Positions 23,825-34,270 are shown, counted from the stretch's first letter. The stretch is 64,000 bases of DNA from an uncultured Dehalococcoidia bacterium (GCA_951813535.1 OX638345.1:199029-263028), one strand, 5' to 3'. Program-made: numbers and translations. Notes: a model not told the origin generated them from the sequence alone.

Positions 23825-26755
23825 ATGGCGACGGTAATGGAACGCAGGATTCGCGGCCGCGAACGTCAGGAAATCGCCGACGAGTTGACCCGGCGCGTCG
23901 ACGGCGAGGTCCGTTTCGACCCGCATTCCCGTCTGCTCTACAGCACCGACGCCAGCATCTACCAGATGGAGCCCATCGGCGTTGTCATCCCGCGCTCCTC
24001 CGCTGACGTGCAGGCCGTGGTCGAGTTCGCCGCCCGTGAGGGTATCCCCGTGCTGCCCCGTTCCGGCGGCACCAGCCTGGCCGGCCAGACCGTCAACCAC
24101 GCCATCGTCATGGACTTCAGCAAGTACCTGAACAACGTCCTCGAGGTCAACGCCGAGGAGCAGTGGGCCCGCGTCCAGCCCGGCATCATCCTGGACCAGC
24201 TCACCCGCCAGATGGGTCCCCACGGCCTGCAGTACGCGCCCGACCCCACCACCGCCAACCGCGCCTGCGTCGGCGGCGGCATCGGCAACAACACCTGCGG
24301 CGCGCACTCCGTCATCTACGGCAAGACCCTGGACCACATCCAGGAGCTGGACGTCGTCCTCTCCGATGGTTCCACCGCCCACTTCGGCGAACTAAATCCC
24401 GCCGAGCTGGAATCCCGGGTCAGCGCCGGCGGCCTGGAGGGCGACATCTATCGCGGCGTCCTCCGCATCGCCCGCGAGCAGAAGGACGAGATCGACCGCA
24501 CCTATGCCAAGATCCAGCGCCGCGTCAGCGGGTACAACCTGGACGAGTTCATCCTGGACGACGCGCGACGCGGCGGCCCGGTGAACCTGGCCCGCATGGT
24601 CGTTGGCTCCGAGGGTACCCTGTGCGTGGTCACCGAGGCCAAGGTGAACCTGGTGCAGCGGCCCACCATGACGTCGCTGTCCGTGCTGCACTTCCGCACC
24701 ATCTACGACGCCAGCGAGGCCACCACCCGCGTCCTGCGCCACGAACCATCGTCCATCGAGCTGATCGACAAGATGGTCCTCGACCGTTCCCGCGAGGCCA
24801 TGGGGAACGCGCGGCTCCCCGGGTTTGTGGAGGGCGACCCCGGGGCCATGCTGGTTGTCGAGTTCTACGGCGAGTCAGAGCACGAACTCACCGCCAAGAT
24901 GGATGGCCTCAAGGCCGACATCGGGCTCGCCTACGCCTGCGTTAACATCCTGGACCGGGCCGGTCAGGCTGCCGTCTGGAACCTGCGCAAGGGCGGCCTC
25001 GGCCTGCTCATGAGCACCCGCGGCGACGCCAAGCCCATCCCCTTCGTGGAGGACCCGGCCGTCGACCCGTCGGTGATGGGCGAGTTCGTCCGCCGCTTCG
25101 ACGAGATCGTCACCGAGCACGGCACCACCGCCGGATACTACGGCCACGCCTCCGTGGGTTGCCTGCACATCCGCCCTCTGGTCAGCCTGAAGAACCAGGA
25201 CGGCATCGACAAGATGGTTTCGATTGGAGAGGCGGTTTCCGACCTCATCAAGGAGTTCGGCGGCTCGATGAGCGGCGAGCACGGCGACGGCATCGTGCGC
25301 GGTGTCTGGACCCGCAAGATGTTCGGCGACCAGATCTACAACGCCTTCCGAGAGCTGAAGCAGACCTGGGACCCCCAGGGCATCATGAACCCGGGCAAGA
25401 TCATAGACACGCCGCCCATGACCGAGAACCTGCGCTACGGAGTCGCCTACCAGCCTCAGGCGTTGGACACCACTCTGGACTTCTCCCAGGACTTCGGCTA
25501 TGCCGGCGCCGTGGAGATGTGCAACGGCATGGGCGCCTGCCGCAAGCTGGACGGCACCATGTGTCCGTCCTTCATGGCCACCCGCGACGAGGAACACTCC
25601 ACCCGGGGCCGCGCCAACCTGCTCCGCGCCGCTCTGTCCGGCCGCATGCCCGATGGCGCCGAAAGCTCCATCACCGACCACCGGCTGCACCAGGCCCTCG
25701 ATCTCTGCCTGGAGTGCAAGGCCTGCAAGGCCGAGTGCGAGTCCGGTGTGGACATGGCCAAGCTGAAGTACGAGTTCCTGGACCACTACCATAAGGAACA
25801 CGGCGTGCCGCTGCGCTCCCGCTTCTTCGCCAACATCAACGGGCTGAACAAGCTGGGTAGCCGCTACGCGCCGCTCACCAACTGGTTGGCCGGATCCGCC
25901 CTGGGCCGTTCACTGACGTCAAAGTTCCTGGGCATCGCGCCGCAACGCCAGCAGCCGGCCTTTGCGTCAATGTCCCTGCCCGACTGGTTCGCGCGGCGCG
26001 CTCCGAACGGGCATGGCGAGGCGAAGTACGGCACGGTCGCTCTCTACAACGACACCTTTATGAACTACAACTACCCCGAGATCGGCATCGCCGCCGTGGA
26101 GGTGCTGGAGGCCGCCGGCTACCGGGTCGAACTGGTCAACGGTGGCTGCTGCGGCCGTCCCATGATCTCGAAGGGTCTGCTGGACCAGGCCCGCGACCAG
26201 GCCCGTTCCAACATCGACACGCTGTACGGCTACGCCAGCCAGGGCATCCCCATCGTCGGCTGCGAGCCCAGCTGCCTGCTCACCCTGCGGGACGAGTATC
26301 CCGAATTCGTGGCGGACGACCGCGCCCGCATCGTCGCCGAAAACGCGTCCCTCATCGACGAGTTCATCGCCAACGCCCGATCCGAGGGCCGGCTGGATCT
26401 GCAATTCTCCGACCTGGAGAAGCAGGTGCTGTTCCACGGCCACTGCCACCAGAAGGCCATTGTCGGCACCGCCAGCTCAATGGCCGTGCTCAACATGCCA
26501 TCGGGCTACCGGGCCGAGCTGATCAATGCTGGGTGCTGCGGCATGGCCGGCTCCTTCGGCTTCGAGAAGGAGCACTACGACATCTCCATGCAGATCGGCG
26601 GCCTCTCCCTCTTCCCGGCAATCGAAGCGAAACCCGACGCCGAGGTCGCGGTCATGGGCGTCTCCTGCCGCCAGCAGGTGGAGCACGGAGCCGGACGCCG
26701 CGCCCGCCACCTGGTCGAGGTGCTGCGCGACGCGGTGGTGACCCCGTCGGGCTAG
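23825..26755 (+). CDS. FAD-binding and iron-sulfur fusion oxidase (GlcD/GlcF or D-lactate dehydrogenase type)
   Basis: 976 residues, GGAGG ten bases before the ATG. The N-terminal half is a PCMH-type FAD domain (LPRSGGTSLAGQTVNHAIVM, VGGGIGNNTCGAHS) with an FAD-oxidase C-terminal domain (VGCLHIRPL, MSGEHGDGIVRG). The second half carries two Cys clusters, CNGMGACRKLDGTMC with a downstream Pro, and CLECKACKAECESGVDM, then two CCG domains (NGGCCGRPMISKG, NAGCCGMAGSFGFEKEH). This architecture oxidises a 2-hydroxyacid such as glycolate or D-lactate and passes electrons on to the quinone pool. The start of the gene has a TATACT -10-like box at 23738-23743. Its stop overlaps that of the convergent CARDB gene. 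Confidence 0.92.
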   Translation: MATVMERRIRGRERQEIADELTRRVDGEVRFDPHSRLLYSTDASIYQMEPIGVVIPRSSADVQAVVEFAAREGIPVLPRSGGTSLAGQTVNHAIVMDFSKYLNNVLEVNAEEQWARVQPGIILDQLTRQMGPHGLQYAPDPTTANRACVGGGIGNNTCGAHSVIYGKTLDHIQELDVVLSDGSTAHFGELNPAELESRVSAGGLEGDIYRGVLRIAREQKDEIDRTYAKIQRRVSGYNLDEFILDDARRGGPVNLARMVVGSEGTLCVVTEAKVNLVQRPTMTSLSVLHFRTIYDASEATTRVLRHEPSSIELIDKMVLDRSREAMGNARLPGFVEGDPGAMLVVEFYGESEHELTAKMDGLKADIGLAYACVNILDRAGQAAVWNLRKGGLGLLMSTRGDAKPIPFVEDPAVDPSVMGEFVRRFDEIVTEHGTTAGYYGHASVGCLHIRPLVSLKNQDGIDKMVSIGEAVSDLIKEFGGSMSGEHGDGIVRGVWTRKMFGDQIYNAFRELKQTWDPQGIMNPGKIIDTPPMTENLRYGVAYQPQALDTTLDFSQDFGYAGAVEMCNGMGACRKLDGTMCPSFMATRDEEHSTRGRANLLRAALSGRMPDGAESSITDHRLHQALDLCLECKACKAECESGVDMAKLKYEFLDHYHKEHGVPLRSRFFANINGLNKLGSRYAPLTNWLAGSALGRSLTSKFLGIAPQRQQPAFASMSLPDWFARRAPNGHGEAKYGTVALYNDTFMNYNYPEIGIAAVEVLEAAGYRVELVNGGCCGRPMISKGLLDQARDQARSNIDTLYGYASQGIPIVGCEPSCLLTLRDEYPEFVADDRARIVAENASLIDEFIANARSEGRLDLQFSDLEKQVLFHGHCHQKAIVGTASSMAVLNMPSGYRAELINAGCCGMAGSFGFEKEHYDISMQIGGLSLFPAIEAKPDAEVAVMGVSCRQQVEHGAGRRARHLVEVLRDAVVTPSG

Positions 26756-29700
26756 CGCACCAGCGCCGGCGCTTTGGAACACACGACAGCGCGCGGCAGG
26801 CTCTCCCCAATCTCTCGTTGGTATCGCGCGCACTCCCACGGCGAAAGCTGGGCCGAACGCCATCGCCAGTACATCCGGGCCGGATCGTAGTTTCCACCCG
26901 TTGGGTTCGGCGATACATCCATTGGCGGGCCCGATGCCGGAGCAACCGGCCGGTCAATCGGAGTTTGCCTTTTGCCGACTACCAAAATGTCGTTGCGATA
27001 CCGGGCGATCGCCGACAGGTCGGCTTCCGATGCCGGCTCGGCGAATACCACTGGGCGGTGGTCGTTGCCAAACCCGACGGTGATGTCGCGGTTGGTCAGC
27101 AGGTGAACGTGGACCCGATCCGACTCATCGTTGTCGGGGTCGGTGTCATACTCCGCATCAACGCGAGCCAGTAATTCGTAGCCGCCCACCGGGTACCGCA
27201 GTGTCTTCCACGTGAACTCCACTTCTCTGAACTCGCCTGGTTCCAAGCTTGCGCCATGTTCGTACATCGTGTCGAGGTTGGCGCTGTCGAGCAGGTAGAC
27301 CGTGCCACGGCCCGCGTATGGCCCCTGGTTCTGTACCAGGGCGGTTATCTCAACCCAATCGCCTTTCACTATCGGGCGCAGTGGGTCCGGCGCCTGGATA
27401 TTGACAACAGCAAAATCGACTTCGGCCGGCCTCAGTCCTATCTCGAATGTTCTGACCGCGCCCGCCACCCCGGGTATCTGCACGCGGAACAGATGGTCAC
27501 CAGGTTCGTATCGGCTGGTGCGCCACGTGAAGCTCGCCGTGCCAACGGCTCCCGGCGCCACGCGAGGTCGCCTCGTTTCCGGTTGCTTGTCCCCTGAAGG
27601 AAAGTGCAAAGTGACCGGTATGTTGGCCGCGACCAGCCCATCGTTGCGTACCGTGACCGTGATGCGCACCGGTTCGCCCACCACCGGGGAGTCGGGGCTC
27701 CACGATATACCCACTATCGACGCGATCAACTGGGCGGAGATGAGCCTGATCTGGATTGTGGCGGATGTGTCCAGTTCGGTGATGTTGTACTCCGCCAGAA
27801 CCGTGGCGGTAAGAGTGTGAATTCCGGGATCGTAGTTTGAAGTCTTCCAGGTGAACTCGATGCGCGCTATTTCTCCCGGCTCGATCCGCGGGGACTTCCG
27901 TTCCGGCTGCTTGTCGCCGGCCGGAAACGAGAGCTGCAATGGAACGCTCCGGGCCGACGGGCCATTGTTGATCACATCGATCCAGACTTTCACTTCCTGA
28001 CCCTGGACTGCCATCTCGCTGGGGTCGGAGCCCATGCCGACGATGGCAACGTCAACGATGGGAGGGAGTAATTCGACGGTGAACTCACGCGTTGCTGGCG
28101 GCGTGCTCGCCACTTCGACGACGAACGCGTGGACCCCGGGTTCGTAGTGGCTGGTACGCCACGCGAAAGAAACCTCGCCGGTAGCTCCCGGGTCGACGCG
28201 GGGACGCCGGGTTTCCGGCTGTTTGTCACTTGATGGGAAATGCAGCGTGACCGGGATGTTGGCCGCAATCCGGCCGTCATTCCGCACGGTCACCGCAATG
28301 GTCACCGGTTCGCCGACGCGCGGCTCCTCCGGATTTACGGCGACGTCCACGATTGTCGCATCGATTATCAGGGGTGTCAGGGCGAACCTGATTTCCTCCG
28401 CAGTTCGGCCAAATGTAATGTTGCCGCCGAGGCGGATGGCCGCGCGCAAAGTGTAAATGCCCGGTTCGTAGTTTGAAGTTTTCCACTCGAACCAGACCCT
28501 CGCGGTTTCGCCCGGGGCCACCCGTGGCGACCGGACCTCCGGGCGCTTGCTGGCGGATGGGAACGTGAGCCGAACCGGAACGTTCAGGGCAACCGGCCCA
28601 TCGTTGCGGACGTCGATCCACACTTCCACCGGTTCGCCCACCATCGCGGTTTCGACCGGGTACGTGCCCATGCCCACAAGCGCGACGTTTTCCACGGTAG
28701 GCAATAGTTCGACAGTGAAGCGCTGTTGGGGAGTGTCTACGGCCGCTACCTCGATGCTGAATCGGTGCGTGCCCGGCCGGAAGTTGCCGGTGAGCCATTC
28801 GAAAACCACCGTCCCGGTTTCACCCGGATCCAGGCGCGGCTTCCTGCTATCAGGCTGTCTGCTGCCCGGCGGGAAGTGCAGCGCAATCGGGATTCTAGTC
28901 GCAACCGGCCCGTCGTTGCGAACCCTCACCGCTATCGAAACCGGCTCGCCTACCATCGGCGCTGTCGGGTATACCGAGACATCCACGATTGTTGCCGCGA
29001 CCACCAGCGGGGAGACACGGAACGGCAATTCCATCGATGTCTCGCCACCGGCGACGTTGTGCTGCTCGGGCACGGTCGCGGTTAGCATGTGCTCGCCAAC
29101 GGCGTAATCCCTGGTTTTCCATGCGAAACGGACGGTCTCAGTCGATTCTGCGGGCACCGACGGGCTGCGTGTCTCGGGGTTCTTGGTTGCCGATGGGAAG
29201 TGCAAGGTTACCGGCACGTTGACGCTGGCCAGCCCGTTGTTCCGCACCTCAACCTCGACCGCGACCTCTTCGCCCTGCATCGCGGTCTCCGCGGGCAACG
29301 CGTCGATGCTGACTATCTCGGCGTCGATGTGAACGGTGATCTCCGAATTGACAACGGCGATGGGGCCAAAGTCTTCTGAGAACGCAACTAATTTTAGAAT
29401 GTGTTGTCCCAGCATTTTGGCAGAGGCCGGGACACGCCAGGCAACCTGCTCTTCAGCCTGACCGTCCGACGCCAATTCATCGAGGTTTTTCGTGACTGTG
29501 GGTTCCAGCTCATCGTCGACATACAATTCCAGGTTGATGAAAAGGGCCACCTCGCTTTTGTTATGGATCGCCAGGGATACCGTAACGTCGTCGCCCAGCA
29601 TCAGGACCTCGGGCGAAACGGAGACGTCCAACATCTCAACCTCGACCATTGGGCCCATTCGGGTAATTTCAACGGTCGCCGTGTTGTTTTCCGGCGACTG

Positions 29701-32700
29701 ATCGATTGCCGCCGAGAGCAGGACTTCAACGGTATGAGCGCCGGGCAGCACACCCGTCACCGGCACTTCCAGACTTGCGGTTTTAGTTTCGCCCGCCCGT
29801 ATGACCATCGTATGCCGGTACAATTCCTGCGGTTCTGTTCCGTCCGTGGGAATCAACGCAAACCGGACGCTTGCCGGTTCGGTTGTCGGTCCGTCATTGG
29901 CCACCTCAACGGCAATTTCGACGGTTTCGGCGGCGAACCCCAGGGTGGTCTGTAGCGGTTGAACAGATACCAGTCGGACATCCACCGCTCCGAATTCCGG
30001 CCCGGACAACGACTGGCGCGGGCTGACTTCTTCGTCGTTTTGTTCCCCAAGGCGCACCACCAAATCCTCAGGATGGACGATATTCATCCGGTCTGTTGAC
30101 GCATTGGAGTTATTGGATACGTCGATGTCCACGAAGTCTTCCGGCCTCACAATGGTGACGGCAGCGTTGATCGGCTGGTCGCTCAAGGCCGGAAGCGTGG
30201 GAATTGTCCACGCGATTTCGCCCTCCGACTTTCCGCCGAAGGGAACGACGCAATTCGAAAAGCAGAGCGCTTCGGTATCGTTGACCGCGTGGTCCCCGGG
30301 GCCGCTCATCGTGATGGCAAGTGTGATGTCCGTCTGGCAGCTGAAATTGTAGATCCGGTACGCGGCCTTCAGTTGCTCGCCAACAAGGTAGTTCGGCGGC
30401 GAACGTTTTTGGCCGCTGAAGTCCCGGATGTCGGTGACTTTTATTCGGACATCCTCAACGCAGCCGTCCACATCTTCAGCGCCGTCGAATGCGGATCGGA
30501 ATAGCTCGATTTCCAGAAAATGCTCGTTGTCGGCGGTAGTAGTGTCCTCGGGAAGTTCCGCAGCGATTTTCAGCGTATGCGTTCCGACGCTTTCCCCGGT
30601 GGAGTCCCACTGCAGCCCCACCTCCGAACTGGATCCAGGCTCGATGCGCGACGATGTTCCCGTTGACGCAACCGTCGTTTGTTGCAGATCTCCGACCAGG
30701 TACAGGCCCACGGGTACCGCGACCGCGGCTTCTCCATGGTTGGTGATACTGGCAGCCACCTCCAGGGTTTGGCCGATGGCAGCCACGTCGCGATTGACGG
30801 TCGCAGCCGTGAGCGCCACGGCCATGACCGGCGCCCGGAGGGTCACGTCGAGCAGCGCTTCATCGTTGGAGTCGGCGTTGTACTCCGCAGAGCCAGCTAC
30901 GACCTTGAGCTGATACTCGCCGGGTCCGTCATCGCCGGCATCCCATGTCACGCTGGTCCCGACGGTTTCCCCGGCCGGGATTGACTCGATGGTTGCAGTT
31001 TCGCTCGCCTCTTCGGAGTCCCCGACATACAAACCGACCGCGACGTCGGTGACCTCGGCGTCGCTCTCGTTGAGCACCTGTACATTGACGGTAACGGACG
31101 ACCCGGCCACGTTGTCTGTCGATGCGAGAACGGCCGATGACAGCGCTATGGGATTTCGGAGATCAATGTTGACCCTTTGGCTGTCGTCTCCATCCGGGTC
31201 CTGACCATCCACGCCGGCGGATACTATGAGGCCGAGCACTTCGACCTCCCGACCGTCTGTGTCCCATTCAAATGTGGCGTCGGCGGTACTACCCGCTGCT
31301 ATGGACGCAATCGTCGTGGAACCCAGCGTGCCGGTCACGTTGGGTTCGAACAGGCCAACCGTCAAGTTGGTCAGTTCTTCCTGCCCGACGTTCGCAACCC
31401 GGGCGGCTAACTCGACCGCTTCCCCAACCACCGCGACGACCCTTTCCGGAGTGACGCTCTGGAGCACCAACCAGTTGCGTATTTCGATGCTTGCCGAGAC
31501 TGAGTTATTCCTCTGATCCGTATCCCCGGCCGTGGTTGCCACCAGCAAGATTTCATAGTGGCCGACATTCGCGTCCGCAGTGTCCCATGTCAGCGTGTCC
31601 GAGGTCGATTCATTGACTGCCAACGTTGATACATTGGCAGTCGCCGTAGCTTCCTCCTCCTGATCTTGACCGGCTTCAGTGACATAGAGACTGACCAGCA
31701 CTTCGACTGTGTCGTTCTCTCCAGAGTTGGTCACGGTAAACGGCACAGTCACGGAATTGCCGTTGACCGCTGAGGAGGCAACGGGACTGGTCAAACTCAA
31801 CGCGACTTCCACCGGATCGTGCAGGGTGAGCGATGCAGTCGCGCTGTCGTTGGTTGAATCGTCGTCGTCAGCAACCGTGGCGACTGCACGCAGACTGTAT
31901 GTCCCGGCTTCTGCGTCGTCGGTATCCCATGAGATGCTGACGGTGCCTGTCCCTCTGACCACGATCGTGGCGGCGGTCGCAGAGCCTAACGCTTCCGTGT
32001 CGTCCCCTTTGTATAACGAAACGGCGGGGGCAATCGCGACGTCGCCGTCATTTTCGAGGGAGACGGTGAAATCAACCGTTTCCCCAATGATCGCTTCGGC
32101 CGGCGACGCTTTCAGCGCGGTAACGGCGATGTCGATAGACGGCTCACGAAGGGTCACTCTGACCGTCTTGCTATCGTTCGCCGAGTTGCTGTCCCCCTCG
32201 GCTTCTGCCAGCACGCGCAGATCGTGTTCTCCCGCCTCTGCGTCGTCCGTGTCCCATGAGAGCGTCACCATGCTCTCTCCGTCGGCCGCGAGATCGGAAA
32301 CCATGGTTGAATCCAGTTCGTCCGTATCCTCGCCAAGGTCGAGGGTAACCGTGGCGTCGGCCTCCGCATCGCCGTTGTTTCTGATAGTAACGGTGAAATC
32401 AATGTCATCCCCAATCAAGGCCGCCGTCTTGGACGCCGTAGCCGATTTGACGGCGACGTCAACCGTAGACACTTCATTAACTATGTTGATGGCGTCAGTT
32501 GAGGTGGCGCTGTTATTGCTCGTATCGGCGTCGCTGAAATCCGACGGCGCGTCGATCGTTACGGTAGCAACCACCTTTTCACCGGTGGCGTTGGGGTGCT
32601 TGCTCAAATCCCACTGGGCGTTCGATTGTTGCGTTGCGCCGGCGGCTATGGTGCATCCGTCCAGACAAGGCGCTGAAGAGCCGTCGGCATCGTGAATTGT

Positions 32701-33021
32701 CGCCCCACTCACCGACCCCGTCAGAACCACTGTGACCGTTACTTCGCGGCAGCTCGCATTGACAACATCGTAAAAAATCACGATATCGTCCCCATTGGCG
32801 TAATCGGGAGGATCCTGGAAAACGTAGCCGTTACCGCGATCATAAATGGACAGATTCTGCACGCTCAGGTCGTCAACGCAGGACTGTTGCGGGGTCGCGC
32901 TCTCTGCAACTCCGGCAGGCAGGAATGCCTTCCAACCGGCGAGACCGGGCGACATGATTGCCAAAGCCACGCAACCGGTTGCCACCGCCAGGGTCAGTAC
33001 CAGCGGACGGACGCCGTTCAC
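26752..33021 (-). CDS. Giant secreted CARDB-repeat protein
   Basis: 2,089 residues. A signal peptide (residues 1-41, hydrophobic core LVLTLAVATGCVALAIM) is followed by a Cys-containing domain (about 48-185) and roughly 15 CARDB-like beta-sandwich repeats of about 100 residues, with the pattern VGExVxxxVxVxNxGxxxA and WxTxxYxPGxHxL. The first Cys domain recurs at about 852-980 with its Cys pattern kept (CV[DE]D, SC, CxxxC) and both copies ending near NIV. The last third alternates two repeat types (A and B) in about 210-residue supermodules, A repeats sharing IPVTLHFPS and KQPETRRPRV. No LPxTG, dockerin or C-terminal anchor is seen. Likely extracellular surface or matrix protein. Operon partner is the gene at 33067. 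Confidence 0.88.
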   Translation of the reverse strand: MNGVRPLVLTLAVATGCVALAIMSPGLAGWKAFLPAGVAESATPQQSCVDDLSVQNLSIYDRGNGYVFQDPPDYANGDDIVIFYDVVNASCREVTVTVVLTGSVSGATIHDADGSSAPCLDGCTIAAGATQQSNAQWDLSKHPNATGEKVVATVTIDAPSDFSDADTSNNSATSTDAINIVNEVSTVDVAVKSATASKTAALIGDDIDFTVTIRNNGDAEADATVTLDLGEDTDELDSTMVSDLAADGESMVTLSWDTDDAEAGEHDLRVLAEAEGDSNSANDSKTVRVTLREPSIDIAVTALKASPAEAIIGETVDFTVSLENDGDVAIAPAVSLYKGDDTEALGSATAATIVVRGTGTVSISWDTDDAEAGTYSLRAVATVADDDDSTNDSATASLTLHDPVEVALSLTSPVASSAVNGNSVTVPFTVTNSGENDTVEVLVSLYVTEAGQDQEEEATATANVSTLAVNESTSDTLTWDTADANVGHYEILLVATTAGDTDQRNNSVSASIEIRNWLVLQSVTPERVVAVVGEAVELAARVANVGQEELTNLTVGLFEPNVTGTLGSTTIASIAAGSTADATFEWDTDGREVEVLGLIVSAGVDGQDPDGDDSQRVNIDLRNPIALSSAVLASTDNVAGSSVTVNVQVLNESDAEVTDVAVGLYVGDSEEASETATIESIPAGETVGTSVTWDAGDDGPGEYQLKVVAGSAEYNADSNDEALLDVTLRAPVMAVALTAATVNRDVAAIGQTLEVAASITNHGEAAVAVPVGLYLVGDLQQTTVASTGTSSRIEPGSSSEVGLQWDSTGESVGTHTLKIAAELPEDTTTADNEHFLEIELFRSAFDGAEDVDGCVEDVRIKVTDIRDFSGQKRSPPNYLVGEQLKAAYRIYNFSCQTDITLAITMSGPGDHAVNDTEALCFSNCVVPFGGKSEGEIAWTIPTLPALSDQPINAAVTIVRPEDFVDIDVSNNSNASTDRMNIVHPEDLVVRLGEQNDEEVSPRQSLSGPEFGAVDVRLVSVQPLQTTLGFAAETVEIAVEVANDGPTTEPASVRFALIPTDGTEPQELYRHTMVIRAGETKTASLEVPVTGVLPGAHTVEVLLSAAIDQSPENNTATVEITRMGPMVEVEMLDVSVSPEVLMLGDDVTVSLAIHNKSEVALFINLELYVDDELEPTVTKNLDELASDGQAEEQVAWRVPASAKMLGQHILKLVAFSEDFGPIAVVNSEITVHIDAEIVSIDALPAETAMQGEEVAVEVEVRNNGLASVNVPVTLHFPSATKNPETRSPSVPAESTETVRFAWKTRDYAVGEHMLTATVPEQHNVAGGETSMELPFRVSPLVVAATIVDVSVYPTAPMVGEPVSIAVRVRNDGPVATRIPIALHFPPGSRQPDSRKPRLDPGETGTVVFEWLTGNFRPGTHRFSIEVAAVDTPQQRFTVELLPTVENVALVGMGTYPVETAMVGEPVEVWIDVRNDGPVALNVPVRLTFPSASKRPEVRSPRVAPGETARVWFEWKTSNYEPGIYTLRAAIRLGGNITFGRTAEEIRFALTPLIIDATIVDVAVNPEEPRVGEPVTIAVTVRNDGRIAANIPVTLHFPSSDKQPETRRPRVDPGATGEVSFAWRTSHYEPGVHAFVVEVASTPPATREFTVELLPPIVDVAIVGMGSDPSEMAVQGQEVKVWIDVINNGPSARSVPLQLSFPAGDKQPERKSPRIEPGEIARIEFTWKTSNYDPGIHTLTATVLAEYNITELDTSATIQIRLISAQLIASIVGISWSPDSPVVGEPVRITVTVRNDGLVAANIPVTLHFPSGDKQPETRRPRVAPGAVGTASFTWRTSRYEPGDHLFRVQIPGVAGAVRTFEIGLRPAEVDFAVVNIQAPDPLRPIVKGDWVEITALVQNQGPYAGRGTVYLLDSANLDTMYEHGASLEPGEFREVEFTWKTLRYPVGGYELLARVDAEYDTDPDNDESDRVHVHLLTNRDITVGFGNDHRPVVFAEPASEADLSAIARYRNDILVVGKRQTPIDRPVAPASGPPMDVSPNPTGGNYDPARMYWRWRSAQLSPWECARYQREIGESLPRAVVCSKAPALVR

Positions 33022-33066
33022 AATCGAACCCGGTTAGCAGAGCCCTCAGATTAGACGGATCCCGCG

Positions 33067-34098
33067 TCAGGAGCTCGGTTTGGTGTACACAAACATGACC
33101 GCCCCGGTTGCGGTTGCTCCGGTGTCGACGGCGACTGTAACTTCGTAGAGACGGCTCGCATCGTCGGTACGTTCCAATTCGAAGCCCGATACGGCCAACC
33201 GGGAGGGTTCCTGAACTGTCACGACCGCATTGCCATCTACCATCAATTCGGCCGTCACCGCGGATTGATCCTGCGTCCGCCTACTGGTGATCAACACCGC
33301 TGCCGACGCCAGGATGTTGTCGATGGTCGGCGGGACTACGAACCTGACCGGATCGGATGTCCCTCCTTCTGACGCATGGCTGAACAGGATAAAGGCGTTA
33401 TACTCCGGATGTTGCCAGTGGTAATAGCCGACCGTGTCGTGATCCGCCTCGACGATTTCCGGCACGTCTTGCCTGGCAACTGACAGCACCTCGTTAATGG
33501 CCAGGACCAGAAGGTTCTGTTTCAGATCGTTCGCCGGCAGGTTCGCCGAGTCGTACTGCCAGATGCCGGCGGCAGGCGCGTCGGACGGCAGATATGCCAC
33601 GACCCACCCGCGGTCATCGAAATACACCGTGACCCGTGTAGGCGGCACTGTGGGCCCGAAGTTCTTCGTGGCGGACATCGGCAACTCCACTATGCCAAAA
33701 TTGCCTCCCGAATCCACATGGTGGCCGGGGTCCACGCGGTTGCTGTTTGATTCGTCCGGATCTTCGAGCAGGGCATTCGTGATGGCGAATACATTGAGTC
33801 GCGGACGGAGGTCATTTTCCCCGTCTCCCTGGAAGTGGTCCGGAACCCGGTGATGCGCAGAAAAGCCAGCAGCCTCTTCACGAAACGCCGTGGTATCGTC
33901 GCTCTGGGAGGTGGCCGCCAAATCGTTCGGCTCCGCCAGGCCCCAAACTGTTACAGTACCAGTGCGCGCTTGGCTGGCTTCTGCCGGTGATCCATTGCCC
34001 AGCCAGAAAATCAGGGCAGCCGACACAGCAACAGCCACATGAACCCAGAGCAAACGATTGGAAATTAGTTCTCGATACGACGTGTTTTGATGTTTCAT
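33067..34098 (-). CDS. Membrane-anchored or secreted protein co-transcribed with the giant CARDB gene
   Basis: 343 residues from the ATG at 34098; an upstream ATG at 34188 would add a 30-residue tail before the membrane segment and is less likely. A hydrophobic segment (VHVAVAVSAALIFWLG, about 19-34) ends near SPAEASQA, a possible signal peptidase site. The remainder is exported: Asp/Asn/His-rich GQ-like stretch HFQGDGENDLRPRLNVF, a beta-rich middle (RVTVYFDDRGWVVAYLPSD), and a C-terminal beta domain ending VMFVYTKPSS. The central part with YLPSDAPAAGIWQYD resembles exported Chloroflexi proteins I cannot name. It precedes the CARDB gene by 45 bases. Confidence 0.7.
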   Translation of the reverse strand: MKHQNTSYRELISNRLLWVHVAVAVSAALIFWLGNGSPAEASQARTGTVTVWGLAEPNDLAATSQSDDTTAFREEAAGFSAHHRVPDHFQGDGENDLRPRLNVFAITNALLEDPDESNSNRVDPGHHVDSGGNFGIVELPMSATKNFGPTVPPTRVTVYFDDRGWVVAYLPSDAPAAGIWQYDSANLPANDLKQNLLVLAINEVLSVARQDVPEIVEADHDTVGYYHWQHPEYNAFILFSHASEGGTSDPVRFVVPPTIDNILASAAVLITSRRTQDQSAVTAELMVDGNAVVTVQEPSRLAVSGFELERTDDASRLYEVTVAVDTGATATGAVMFVYTKPSS

Positions 34099-34198
34099 AG
34101 GGCAAAATCGCACGACTTCGTCAAAAGGTGTGTGAAACGAGCAAAGTAGTGGCTTGATATTGCACGATATTTGGTGTGAACATCCCATACCTTTGACT

Positions 34199-34226
34199 TG
34201 CCACTAATTGGGGCGTGCTGGATAAT
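34199..34226 (+). promoter_or_regulatory. Candidate promoter of the membrane HTH gene
   Basis: TTGCCA (34199-34204), 16-base spacer, GATAAT (34221-34226), about 70 bases upstream of the ATG and just before the palindrome at 34249-34270. Confidence 0.45.
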
Positions 34227-34248
34227 AAGCACGAGATTGCCGAAAGTC

Positions 34249-34270
34249 TGTGCAAATGCCAATTTGCACA
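34249..34270. promoter_or_regulatory. Perfect 9+9 palindrome, candidate operator of the membrane HTH regulator
   Basis: TGTGCAAAT, spacer GCCA, ATTTGCACA: arms are perfectly complementary. It lies 27-48 bases before the HTH gene start, downstream of its candidate promoter, in a position to block transcription. A related half-site (ATTGCACG) occurs near 34159 in the same divergent region, closer to the secreted-protein operon. Confidence 0.6.
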
